Positions 55,778 to 64,000 of a stretch of 64,000 bases of DNA are shown piece by piece (within the stretch, counting starts at the first letter, position 1; each line of letters starts with the position of its first letter). Position numbers and translations under genes: made by a program. The notes beneath the pieces were generated by a model, which was given only the letters and a program-made list of their open reading frames with translations, was not told the origin of the DNA and searched no databases. Origin of the DNA: an uncultured Bacteroidales bacterium (GTDB taxonomy: Bacteria; Bacteroidota; Bacteroidia; Bacteroidales; Bacteroidaceae); contig CADCAG010000018.1 of the NCBI GenBank assembly GCA_902799355.1, forward strand, positions 1 to 64,000, read 5' to 3'.

Positions 55778-57481
55778 CTATTCTAATGAAGTCTTACCGT
55801 TCCAAGAATAGATATAGCTCTCATTCTGTTGCGTTTCTGGAGTCTTGGTATCGTTCTTCACATACAGTGTTAGTTTACCACAGATAATCACCTCGTCACC
55901 AACAGCGGGCTTAGGATCTTCTTCGTTATTATACTTCTTATTGCCAAGGTAGAGTGTACGATAGACATAGAACTGTTCGCTACTCTCCTGACCGTCGGCA
56001 GAGATGTAGAACGTGGCATTGCCGTGCTGAGTACCAAACTCGCCGCCATCCTTATACTTCACAATTTTACCCTTAACATAGTAGTCATCAGCTGTTGTTC
56101 CAGACAGCGTCATACAGAATGCATTAGCCTCAGAAGGGGTGAAAGGATTGGCTTTTGAACCAGGCTCGTTACTTGCCTTCTTCAGCTTATAGATATATAC
56201 GTTGCCAGAGAACTCAGGAGTCTCACCCTTATAGTCTACCAGCTTACCGCATATTAGCACCTCGTCACCTACACCAATCTGATCCTCAGAACTAAAGTTC
56301 TCATTATTCAAGAACTTTGAACGGAATACAGTAATAGCTGCATCATCTGTACCATCATCTGAGATATTAAAGGTAGCATTACCTTTTTCTATATTAACCT
56401 CCTTAATAGATGAGATAGTACCCTTAGCATAATAGATGACACCATCAGATGTACTACCAATAGCCTTACACTTGGCAATAGCCTCTGCAACCGTAAATGG
56501 ATCATCTGGATTCTCACCATGAGGCAGCACATCTGCCTCCTGAGTAATAGAGGTTTCTGCTGTGTATTCCTTGCCACCGCTAGTGGTAACGAATGTAACA
56601 GTGGCCTTACGAGCACCACCAGTGTTAGGAAGTGCTTTGAAGGTGACAGTAGAGGTCTCACCACTGATATTGATACCAGTTACGAAGAGCCAGTCCTTAG
56701 CCTCTTCTGGAATCTTCACATCCAGACCATCGCCCTTATTGCTCAGGGTAACATGGAACTCACCACCTGTCTTGGCAATAGTATTGTTCTCGATATCAAG
56801 AGCATCTACGGCGATGAGCGACTTCTCGATGGCGATAACAGTAACGTTTACCATCTCGATGGTGCCATTGTAATCCTTGCGCGGACCTTCAACAGTAACT
56901 ATGTCACCAACACCGATGCCAAGGCTCAGGAAGTTCTTCTCGTTACCGTTCTTGTCGAGTGTACCATAGATATAGACCTCACCCGTCTCATCTATCAGAT
57001 ACCAGTTACCATAAGTGGTATTGGCGATGCTCTTTACGGTACCTTTCACACGATAGGTCTTACCGTCTTCACCAGCAATAATCTGAGCACAGGTAGAGAG
57101 AGGAATGTCAACCTTCTTGGCAATCTGCTGGACATTAACCTCCTGTTCCTGACCGTTACACAACAGTTTCAGGAAAGCAGAACGAGACTCAGTGGTCTTC
57201 TTAGCCTTAAAGACGATAGTTTGCTTACCGGCACCACCACTAACTGGAGTAATAGTGAGCCAATCAGGTACATCCTTGAACTCCCAGTCACCATTAGCAT
57301 TAATGGTTATCGTTGATTCGAATTCCTTATCTTCAGGATCAGCCTCTTCACCTGCTGCGAGAGAGATAACGGACTGCGACACCTGTATCTGACTCAGTGT
57401 GCTCTTCTCTTCGTCTTCAGAACAGCCGACAAGCATAGTCACGGCTGCCATGAACATAGGGATAATATATCTAAGTTTCAT
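55778..57481 (-). CDS. BACON-domain lipoprotein with OB-fold-like repeats
   Basis: 567 residues from the ATG at 57481; an ATG at 57493 adds four residues. The lipobox MLVGC puts the lipid-bearing Cys at residue 20. Two BACON-type regions follow (WEFKDVPDWLTITPVSGG and a second around DWLFVTGINISG), and at least three OB-like segments with the pattern YxVKG.. and VGD.V.I.G (about 150-225, 330-430, 450-560). BACON domains bind glycans or mucin in gut Bacteroidota. It follows the Oar-like receptor by 18 bases, so it is probably its surface partner in place of SusD (inference). Confidence 0.8.
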   Translation of the reverse strand: MKLRYIIPMFMAAVTMLVGCSEDEEKSTLSQIQVSQSVISLAAGEEADPEDKEFESTITINANGDWEFKDVPDWLTITPVSGGAGKQTIVFKAKKTTESRSAFLKLLCNGQEQEVNVQQIAKKVDIPLSTCAQIIAGEDGKTYRVKGTVKSIANTTYGNWYLIDETGEVYIYGTLDKNGNEKNFLSLGIGVGDIVTVEGPRKDYNGTIEMVNVTVIAIEKSLIAVDALDIENNTIAKTGGEFHVTLSNKGDGLDVKIPEEAKDWLFVTGINISGETSTVTFKALPNTGGARKATVTFVTTSGGKEYTAETSITQEADVLPHGENPDDPFTVAEAIAKCKAIGSTSDGVIYYAKGTISSIKEVNIEKGNATFNISDDGTDDAAITVFRSKFLNNENFSSEDQIGVGDEVLICGKLVDYKGETPEFSGNVYIYKLKKASNEPGSKANPFTPSEANAFCMTLSGTTADDYYVKGKIVKYKDGGEFGTQHGNATFYISADGQESSEQFYVYRTLYLGNKKYNNEEDPKPAVGDEVIICGKLTLYVKNDTKTPETQQNESYIYSWNGKTSLE

Positions 57482-57511
57482 ATTTGTTATCATTTATCTA
57501 TTCTCTCATTA

Positions 57512-60500
57512 TTAATTAAAGAAGTACTTGATACCAATAGATGCATACCAACACTGGCCCAAAGAGTGATAGGGCTTCCACTTCGTAGTGTTGCCACTGA
57601 TTGAAGCGGGAGTAGAGAATACAGGATAGCCCTCTGCATCCATACGCTCGTACTTGATGATGCGTGAATACTGTACACCATTAGAAGGAGCAGAGCTATA
57701 GTCCAGATTAGCAATCTTCTGAACACCCCAGCTGGAGTCGAAGAAGTTGAGTACGTTCTTCATATCAAAGCCAATCTGCAGGGTATGCTTGGTCTTACCA
57801 ACATTCAGTTTGAAGTCGTGCTTGTAGCTGAAGTCGATACGGTGTACCCAAGGAGAGTAGTCGCTATAAGCCTCTGCATACTTGCCCTGACGGTCTTCCA
57901 GATAGTCGCAGTTGTGGACGAAGTCCATGAAGCGCTGCTGGTCGTCAGCAGATATGAAGCGGAAGTCACCCTTACCAGTCCAGTTGCCATTAGCATCAAA
58001 GTTGCCTGCTACCTGTGCATCGGTGGGGATATAAGCCACATCGTATGTGAAGCCATCAGCATTGATGTCGTTCTGGACAAGATAGGTTGTATTGTTGCCG
58101 CCACGCCAAGTCTCATAGATGATACTATAGTGGTTGTTCGACTTGTCATGAATTGTTGCGCTGGCAACGATACGGTCAGGCGTAACAAACTGTGAGTTGT
58201 GCAGCATCACGCTGTTAGGACCTTCATAAGAAGGAATATAGGTGAATGCTGACGAAGCGTCAGAACCAGGCATACCTGTCAACTCCTTGCTGACGGTATG
58301 GGTATAGGCAGCCATCAGACTCATCCACTCAAAGGGCTGAGCGTTCAAGGTGAAGTTGAATGACCATCCGTAGCCTTTGCTGGTATTGTCGAGCACATAA
58401 GCATTGGGCAGGGGCTTACCTGTTTCGGGATCCTTCAACATGTAGTCTTGATAGATGGGGCGATTGTCTACGCCATTGAAACGTGCATATCCGGCAACAT
58501 CCTTTACTGCCCAGTCAGAGATACATGCAGCATTGACGGTCTTGTTGAAAATAAACTCTGCCGTAGCTGACAATGGGAATGACACCGGAATCTGGTAGTC
58601 GACAGCAATAGAAGACTTCCATACCTGCGGCATCTTGAAGTCGGGATTCACGGCATTGATGGTAGACCCCCTCTCACCATCCTCAGGACGGATAGTAGCA
58701 GGGCCAAGACCATTGTTGATGATGTAGTCACGCAGTGTGTTACCAGTCATGATGTTGCCAGCAAACTGCGTCATATCGGTCTGCTTACCACCGTTCTTGC
58801 CAGTAGCATTCCATGCGCCCTTATACTGAACCATGTTCGAGTTGGTAGGCATGTTGGTGAAGAACACCAAGGGCAGACGACCTGAGAAGAGACCCGTACC
58901 ACCACGCACCTTCAGCGACTTGTTGCCAAACACGTCATAGGTGAAGCCCAGACGTGGAGAGAACGTGTAGGAAGAAGATGGCCATGTGCCAGTATCAATA
59001 TGACGTCCGTTATAGTCAAGGTCGTAGATGGCCTTATTTGTCATCAAGTCCTTGTTGTTGAAGAAGAGACCGTCGACGCGCAAGCCGTAAGTGAGCTTCA
59101 GTTTGTCGTTAACGTTCCATTCGTCCTGAGCATAAATGCCAAGCTTATTGAACTGTACACGAGCAGCCGGCTCTGTCTCACCATTATAGCCATAGGTCAG
59201 GGCAACAATCTCAGGAGTGCTATTAAACAGCATCTCTGCGTCGAGGACACCATTCTTCCACATAGCCTCAGTAGTGTTGAAGCGATAGTAGCCAGTACCA
59301 TTGCGCATATACATATTGTCAGCCATCTGATGCTCATAGCTTACACCAGCCATAATCTTATGATTGTTACCATAATAGGTCACATCATCCTTGATGTTCC
59401 AGATGGTGTTATGAACGGCATTGTTCCAGGTAAACAGTTCATAGCCCAGCGAGATATAGTTGTTGTCATCTTTCGTAATATCGATGAAAGGGAATGGCGA
59501 TGACTCTGAGCTGCGCAGGTCGTCAAGCTTTGAATAGGTAGCCAGCAACTGGTTTGACAGCTTCTCTGACAGACGGCTATTCAGGTCGAACGTCCATGAG
59601 TTCACCTCATTGTCCATAGAGTACAGAGAGTTGGCATATGACATGGCCATCTCTGACATACGAGAGTCTGGCAGACGGGGACCACCGTCCATAGAGGTCT
59701 TATTGGGCGCATTCCATACCTTATTCTTCGTATAGTTATAGCGCAGTGCGAGGTGATGTTTGTCAGTGATGTTCCAGTCCAGACGAATCAGAAACTTGGT
59801 ATTCTTCTCGTCAGCGGGGAAGCTGGTATAGCTACCAGTGTCGTAACCGTACTTGCTGGCAACATAGTCAGAAACAGCCTGCAAGTCAGCCTTCGTAGCA
59901 CGTGACACATAGTTCTCCGGATCAGCAGGATTATCATCGTCAGCACCCTGCCAGCGGTTAACCACTGTAGGAACATTCATAAACTCAGCATTAGCGAAGA
60001 AGAACAGCTTGTTCTTGATGATAGGACCACCGAGTGTGAATCCGTAGGTGGTCTTCTGATTCTTCTCACGTGCGCCACTGATCTGCTCGCGATCTACAGC
60101 GTCACCCTGCATCTGCTCATTCTGGTGATAGATGTAGGCAGTACCCTTGAACGTGTTGGTACCTGACTTGGTAATAGCGTTGACACCACCACCGATGAAG
60201 TTGGTCTGACGAACGTCGTAAGGTGATACGACAACCTGCATTTCCTCGATGGCATCAATAGAGATTGGGTTACCGCCACCAGGCAGGTTGGGGCTCAAAC
60301 CAAAGTTGTTATTGAAGTTGGCACCGTCAACCGTGAAATTGGCATTACGTCCGTCAGAACCGGCAAAGCTCATACCGTTACCTCCATAAGGTGACAGACG
60401 GGTATAGTCTGTGATGCTGCGGCTGACAGTAGGCATGTTGGCAATCATCTGATTATTGATGTTGGTAGATGCACCAGTCTTCTCGGCAGCAAACTTAGAA

Positions 60501-60874
60501 GCCTTACCGCTCACAACAACTTCCGTAAGCTCGTTAGCATCCTCTGAAATCACCACAGGAAGATTGTAGGTTTCACCCAACTGCAAGACAACGCCCTTGA
60601 TAACCTTAGTTTGGAAGCCAATATAGCTCACCGTCACAGTGTAAGGGCCTCCGGTACGCATACCCTGAATACTAAAGCGTCCATCTACATTTGTCACTGC
60701 AGCATAGCGCGTGCCAGAAGGCTCGTGTACTACCTGCACAGAAGCTCCAATTACCTCTTCCTTAGTATCCTGAATAGACACTTTACCTGCTAAGGCAGAG
60801 GTAGTAATCTGGGCCATGACAGCCACTGTTGACATCAGCAACAGGACCATCAGAAACAAAATCCTTTTTCTCAT
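57512..60874 (-). CDS. Oar-like TonB-dependent outer membrane receptor
   Basis: 1120 residues. Signal peptide (about 1-21), a carboxypeptidase regulatory-like domain (about 28-110), a plug with NNQMIANMPTVSRSITDYTRLSPYGGNG, and a beta barrel ending in aromatic GIKYFFN. The IEEMQVVVSPYDVRQTNFIGGGVNAITKSGTN region (given here as known blocks) is typical of the Oar group rather than SusC. It would bring a substrate across the outer membrane by TonB energy. Its partner gene encodes a BACON lipoprotein, not SusD. Substrate unknown. Confidence 0.88.
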   Translation of the reverse strand: MRKRILFLMVLLLMSTVAVMAQITTSALAGKVSIQDTKEEVIGASVQVVHEPSGTRYAAVTNVDGRFSIQGMRTGGPYTVTVSYIGFQTKVIKGVVLQLGETYNLPVVISEDANELTEVVVSGKASKFAAEKTGASTNINNQMIANMPTVSRSITDYTRLSPYGGNGMSFAGSDGRNANFTVDGANFNNNFGLSPNLPGGGNPISIDAIEEMQVVVSPYDVRQTNFIGGGVNAITKSGTNTFKGTAYIYHQNEQMQGDAVDREQISGAREKNQKTTYGFTLGGPIIKNKLFFFANAEFMNVPTVVNRWQGADDDNPADPENYVSRATKADLQAVSDYVASKYGYDTGSYTSFPADEKNTKFLIRLDWNITDKHHLALRYNYTKNKVWNAPNKTSMDGGPRLPDSRMSEMAMSYANSLYSMDNEVNSWTFDLNSRLSEKLSNQLLATYSKLDDLRSSESSPFPFIDITKDDNNYISLGYELFTWNNAVHNTIWNIKDDVTYYGNNHKIMAGVSYEHQMADNMYMRNGTGYYRFNTTEAMWKNGVLDAEMLFNSTPEIVALTYGYNGETEPAARVQFNKLGIYAQDEWNVNDKLKLTYGLRVDGLFFNNKDLMTNKAIYDLDYNGRHIDTGTWPSSSYTFSPRLGFTYDVFGNKSLKVRGGTGLFSGRLPLVFFTNMPTNSNMVQYKGAWNATGKNGGKQTDMTQFAGNIMTGNTLRDYIINNGLGPATIRPEDGERGSTINAVNPDFKMPQVWKSSIAVDYQIPVSFPLSATAEFIFNKTVNAACISDWAVKDVAGYARFNGVDNRPIYQDYMLKDPETGKPLPNAYVLDNTSKGYGWSFNFTLNAQPFEWMSLMAAYTHTVSKELTGMPGSDASSAFTYIPSYEGPNSVMLHNSQFVTPDRIVASATIHDKSNNHYSIIYETWRGGNNTTYLVQNDINADGFTYDVAYIPTDAQVAGNFDANGNWTGKGDFRFISADDQQRFMDFVHNCDYLEDRQGKYAEAYSDYSPWVHRIDFSYKHDFKLNVGKTKHTLQIGFDMKNVLNFFDSSWGVQKIANLDYSSAPSNGVQYSRIIKYERMDAEGYPVFSTPASISGNTTKWKPYHSLGQCWYASIGIKYFFN

Positions 60875-60912
60875 AGCAATTTTAACGTTTCGTAAATTTT
60901 AATTTTTGCGCT

Positions 60913-60921
60913 GCAAAGGTA
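60913..60921 (-). promoter_or_regulatory. Promoter -7 element for the TonB receptor operon
   Basis: TACCTTTGC on the minus strand, 38 bases before the ATG at 60874. Confidence 0.6.
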
Positions 60922-60949
60922 ATCATTTTTTTATAAATATACGCAAACT

Positions 60950-62701
60950 TTACGCTTCTTTTTGTCTCAGACCCATACGAGCCTCTACCACATTGACGAC
61001 GTAGTCGCCTAACTTCTCACACTCGTTGATGAGATCCATATAGATGGTACCGACAGCGTAGGTGTATTCGCGGTTGTTGACATCATTGATGTTCTGCGAC
61101 TTCAACTGGTTGCGGTAGTTATTGATTTCGTTCTCGATATTGAAGGTACGATTCACGTCGAACGACTCCTTGCGGCCACCCATCAGACGGTTCATCTGAG
61201 AGAGGCTCTGGTCTGTCAGCTCCATCATCTGGTGCAGGTGGTCGTACTGCTTCTCGACGAAGTGGTCCTGCTTGCCATTGTATTTGCGAGAAATGGTACG
61301 GGCCATATTGAAGCAGGCGTCACCAATAGACTCCAGCTCAGAGACCTCACGGAGCATGGCACGGATCTTGGCCTTGGTATCGTCAGAGAGGTGAGCATCA
61401 CTGACCGAATTCAGGTAGTTGGCAATCTCCAGCTCCATATTGTCTGAGATACCTTCATATTTCTCAATACGGGTATAGAGCTTATTGAACTCGCCAGCCT
61501 GGTTGTCCTTCTTCTTACCACTCGAGCTGGACGACAGCGTCAACAGCTCTCTCACCATACCAAACATGCGTTGCATACGATTAGAGAATTGCTGAATCTC
61601 CTTTTGTGCCTCCAACACTGAGAGCTCAGGAGTCTTCATGAAGCCAGCAGTAATGAAGTGCAGACGGAAGTCTTCCTCCTCGTCAATCTTCTTGGGTTTG
61701 ATAACCCAGCAGACGAAGCGTTCTATCTGTGGGATGAACCAGATTAAGATGAAGGTATTCACCACGTTGAAGGAAGTATGGAAGGCTGCCAGCACGAAGC
61801 TCAGCTTAGCAGAGTTCGCCAAGACTGCATGGGTACCTGCATGCTCTGCCGTCATATTGACGTCATAGCCTACCCAACCGCATACCATGTCGATGAAGGG
61901 ACGGAATACGAAGAGTATCCAGACGACGCCAAAGACATTGAAGAACATATGAGCCAGCGCAGCACGGCGTGCCTGCGTATTCGCTGACATCGCTGCCAGG
62001 TTAGAGGTCACGGTAGTACCGATGTTCTCACCCATCACCAGCGCAATACCTTGATAGATGGGCAAAGCACCACTCGAACAGAGTATCATGGTGATAGCCA
62101 TCACTGCTGCCGAAGACTGTACACAGAACGTCAGCACACCACCCAGCAACAGGAAGATCAGCGTGGTCAGGAAGGAGTTGGGGTCAAACGAGGCAAAGAA
62201 GTCAAGCACCGTCTGGTTCTCACCCAGATGCATATTCTGACCAGTGACACGTAGTGTTGCCAAGGCGAATATCAAGAAGGCGACACCAAAGAGGAAGTCG
62301 CCAATGTAGCGGTACTTCTTCTGGTATATCAGGATGATACCCACGAAGAATGCAGGGAAGGCCAGCTGACTGATGTCGAACGACATACCAGCAGACATGA
62401 TCCATGCCGTCAGCGTGGTACCGATGTTGGCACCCATAATGACGGAGATAGCTTGGGCCAACGTCAACAAACCTGCGTTAACGAACGACACCGTCATCAC
62501 TGTGGTAGCCGTTGACGACTGGACAGAAGCTGTCACCAACATACCAGTAAGCATTCCCGTAAATCTGTTTGTGGTCATAGCGCCTAACACGTGGCGCAAC
62601 TGGGGACCAGCCATCTTCTGCAAGGCTTCACTCATTGACTTCATACCATACATCAGCAGTGCCAAGGAGCCCAGAAGCGTGAAAATTACCCAAATGGACA
62701 T
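60950..62701 (-). CDS. Na/Pi cotransporter family protein with PhoU-like tail
   Basis: 583 residues from the ATG at 62701; the ATG at 62818 would give 39 extra residues and lies upstream of the promoter. Two repeated membrane halves carry ASVQSSTATTVM with GANIGTT, and CVQSSAAVMAITM with GENIGTT, the QSS motifs of the NptA/PNaS family. The C-terminal 200 residues form a helical PhoU-like domain. It would carry phosphate with sodium. It is transcribed alone. Confidence 0.93.
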   Translation of the reverse strand: MSIWVIFTLLGSLALLMYGMKSMSEALQKMAGPQLRHVLGAMTTNRFTGMLTGMLVTASVQSSTATTVMTVSFVNAGLLTLAQAISVIMGANIGTTLTAWIMSAGMSFDISQLAFPAFFVGIILIYQKKYRYIGDFLFGVAFLIFALATLRVTGQNMHLGENQTVLDFFASFDPNSFLTTLIFLLLGGVLTFCVQSSAAVMAITMILCSSGALPIYQGIALVMGENIGTTVTSNLAAMSANTQARRAALAHMFFNVFGVVWILFVFRPFIDMVCGWVGYDVNMTAEHAGTHAVLANSAKLSFVLAAFHTSFNVVNTFILIWFIPQIERFVCWVIKPKKIDEEEDFRLHFITAGFMKTPELSVLEAQKEIQQFSNRMQRMFGMVRELLTLSSSSSGKKKDNQAGEFNKLYTRIEKYEGISDNMELEIANYLNSVSDAHLSDDTKAKIRAMLREVSELESIGDACFNMARTISRKYNGKQDHFVEKQYDHLHQMMELTDQSLSQMNRLMGGRKESFDVNRTFNIENEINNYRNQLKSQNINDVNNREYTYAVGTIYMDLINECEKLGDYVVNVVEARMGLRQKEA

Positions 62702-62734
62702 AAACTTTGATTTAGTGTTTTGAAATATTTCGGT

Positions 62735-62743
62735 GCAAATATA
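62735..62743 (-). promoter_or_regulatory. Promoter -7 element for the Na/Pi cotransporter
   Basis: TATATTTGC on the minus strand, 33 bases before the ATG at 62701. Confidence 0.55.
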
Positions 62744-62787
62744 CAAAAAAAAACACTCAATAACAAATGGAAATACATTTTTTTTCG

Positions 62788-62796
62788 TAACTTTGG
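62788..62796 (+). promoter_or_regulatory. Possible upstream promoter for the nucleoside kinase
   Basis: TAACTTTGG preceded by a T run. Same local context as the nearer promoter at 62872-62880. Confidence 0.35.
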
Positions 62797-62848
62797 CTAC
62801 GCCGAACTTACTTAGCACTCGGAAATGAAAAGAAAAGTTTGCTTTTGT

Positions 62849-62880
62849 TTTGCATTTCTCTCGTTTTTTCGTAACTTTGC
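62849..62880 (+). promoter_or_regulatory. Promoter (-33/-7) for the nucleoside kinase
   Basis: TTTG at 62849-62852, then 19 bases, then TAACTTTGC at 62872-62880. The ATG is at 62903. Confidence 0.7.
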
Positions 62881-62902
62881 GACATCAATAACGAATGATA
62901 CT

Positions 62903-64000
62903 ATGACTGAACAAAGCGTTAGAATTATTTGCCGCAACACAGGACAGACAATGGATGTGCCTGTCGGTTGCAATTTGGAGGAGGTTTTTCAGCAGACAGG
63001 ACTGACGATGGAGTATGGTCCCGTCAGTGCTAAAGTAAATAACAAGGTAGAGGGCATGCACTACCGCATCTACAAGCAGAAGACCATCGAATTTCTGGAC
63101 TTGCAGTCTGCCAGTGGCATCCGTGCCTATACCCGTACATTATTCTTTGTATTATGTAAGGCTGCCCACGACATCTGGCCGAAGTGCCGTGTCATGATTG
63201 ACATCCCTATCAGCAACGGCTACTATGTGGACATTGAACGGAAGGATGAGCAAGGCAACAAGATAGAGATGACTCCTGACGACATCGCCGAGTTGAGAGA
63301 ACGCATGACAACCACCATTGCCGAAAACCATCCCATCCACCGCTTTGAGGCTACTACCGAAGAAGCCATTGAGATGTTCCGCAAGGCTGGAAGCATGTCG
63401 AAGGTGAAACTGCTGGAGTATTCCGGCAGACTGTTTACCACCTATTACGACCTGGACGGCTACAAGGACTACTACTATGGCAATCTGCTTACCACGACAG
63501 GTAAGCTGCACCTCTTTGGTTTGGAATACTACTATAATGGCATCCTGCTGCGCATACCGTCACGCGAGAATCCAGCAAAGTTGGGTGCCTTCATCCGCCA
63601 GGACAAGATGTTCGAAATCTTCCAGGAGCACCACCAATGGCAGGACATCCTGAAGTTGCGTACCGTTGGTGACCTGAATGCTGCCATTGAACACGGCTAC
63701 GCCAATAATCTGATACAGATCAGCGAGGCCCTACAAGAGAAGAAGATAGCTCAGATTGCTGACGAGATAGCACACCTCAAGGGCGTAAGGATGGTACTTA
63801 TTGCCGGTCCTTCATCAAGTGGTAAGACGACGACGTGCAAGCGCTTGTCCGTACAGCTGGCCGTCAATGGCATACAACCCATAGGCATCTCGCTGGACGA
63901 CTACTTCCTGGATCGCGACCTGACACCCCGCGACGAGGATGGAGACTTCGACTTCGAGCACCTGCATGCGCTGAACATCCCGCTGCTTAACGAGCAGATG
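62903..64000 (+). CDS. Nucleoside (uridine-type) kinase with TGS-like N-terminus, 3' end outside window
   Basis: 366 codons are visible and the frame is open at the window end. The N-terminal region (about 1-70) resembles TGS, followed by a part like the threonyl-tRNA synthetase second domain, and then a P-loop GPSSSGKTTTCKR with Lys308 and ISLDDYFLDRD, the uridine kinase motifs. This fused form is usual in Bacteroidota and is annotated as nucleoside kinase. It would phosphorylate uridine or a related nucleoside in salvage. The lid and C-terminus cannot be seen. Confidence 0.9.
   Translation, partial: MTEQSVRIICRNTGQTMDVPVGCNLEEVFQQTGLTMEYGPVSAKVNNKVEGMHYRIYKQKTIEFLDLQSASGIRAYTRTLFFVLCKAAHDIWPKCRVMIDIPISNGYYVDIERKDEQGNKIEMTPDDIAELRERMTTTIAENHPIHRFEATTEEAIEMFRKAGSMSKVKLLEYSGRLFTTYYDLDGYKDYYYGNLLTTTGKLHLFGLEYYYNGILLRIPSRENPAKLGAFIRQDKMFEIFQEHHQWQDILKLRTVGDLNAAIEHGYANNLIQISEALQEKKIAQIADEIAHLKGVRMVLIAGPSSSGKTTTCKRLSVQLAVNGIQPIGISLDDYFLDRDLTPRDEDGDFDFEHLHALNIPLLNEQM

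Overview
The window comes from the chromosome of an anaerobic member of the Bacteroidota, most likely Prevotella-like Bacteroidales. The support is Bacteroidota-type promoters (TTTG, about 19-21 bases, then TAnnTTTG) ahead of many genes, typical family content (DUF4271, DUF4422, TonB-dependent receptor, BACON lipoprotein, BspA-like surface repeats, Prevotella-style C-terminal tails), anaerobic ribonucleotide reductase, and a DcuB-type C4-dicarboxylate transporter. Species cannot be fixed from the sequence alone.

Layout. 1-16105 is an envelope-glycan locus in blocks of alternating strand. It opens with the end of UDP-galactopyranose mutase and a tandem GT2 protein (+). Then come five minus-strand genes (LicD, GT2, DUF4422, GT90, GT2), four plus-strand genes (lipid A-type acyltransferase, LtaS-like phosphoglycerol transferase, GT11 fucosyltransferase-like, DUF6492), and three minus-strand genes (polyprenyl-phosphate GT2, WecE-type aminotransferase, GT87 fused to a formylglycine-generating-enzyme-like domain), with GtrA diverging from the last block. 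16114-22561 is a secreted GH2 beta-galactosidase diverging from an orphan sensor histidine kinase. 22562-28622 holds HIT, GreA, a regulatory gap with a small RNA candidate, DcuB, PAP2, an NAD-dependent epimerase and flotillin. 28623-29488 is a long non-coding gap packed with ordered repeats.

29489-33720 is a surface-protein operon headed by a 43-residue peptide. RNase R, a SIMPL protein and nrdD/nrdG follow. 39702-47592 is a second surface module: a 50-residue peptide related to the first, a 2123-residue InlB/GLUG-repeat protein, and a divergent membrane-anchored AraC regulator, with arrays of about 21-bp repeats between the two divergent genes. 47644-52683 holds tRNA-Gln, tyrS, yidD, rnpA, hemD, DUF4271 and metK. 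The right end holds an M16 peptidase, a BACON/OB-like lipoprotein with an Oar-like TonB-dependent receptor, a Na/Pi cotransporter and the start of a nucleoside kinase.

The observations that most deserve follow-up are the repeat-rich gap at 28766-29385, the two related small peptides beside large surface proteins, the membrane AraC regulator with its operator-like repeats, the GT87-FGE fusion with a conserved Cys-x4-Cys pair, and the competing hairpins between nrdD and nrdG.
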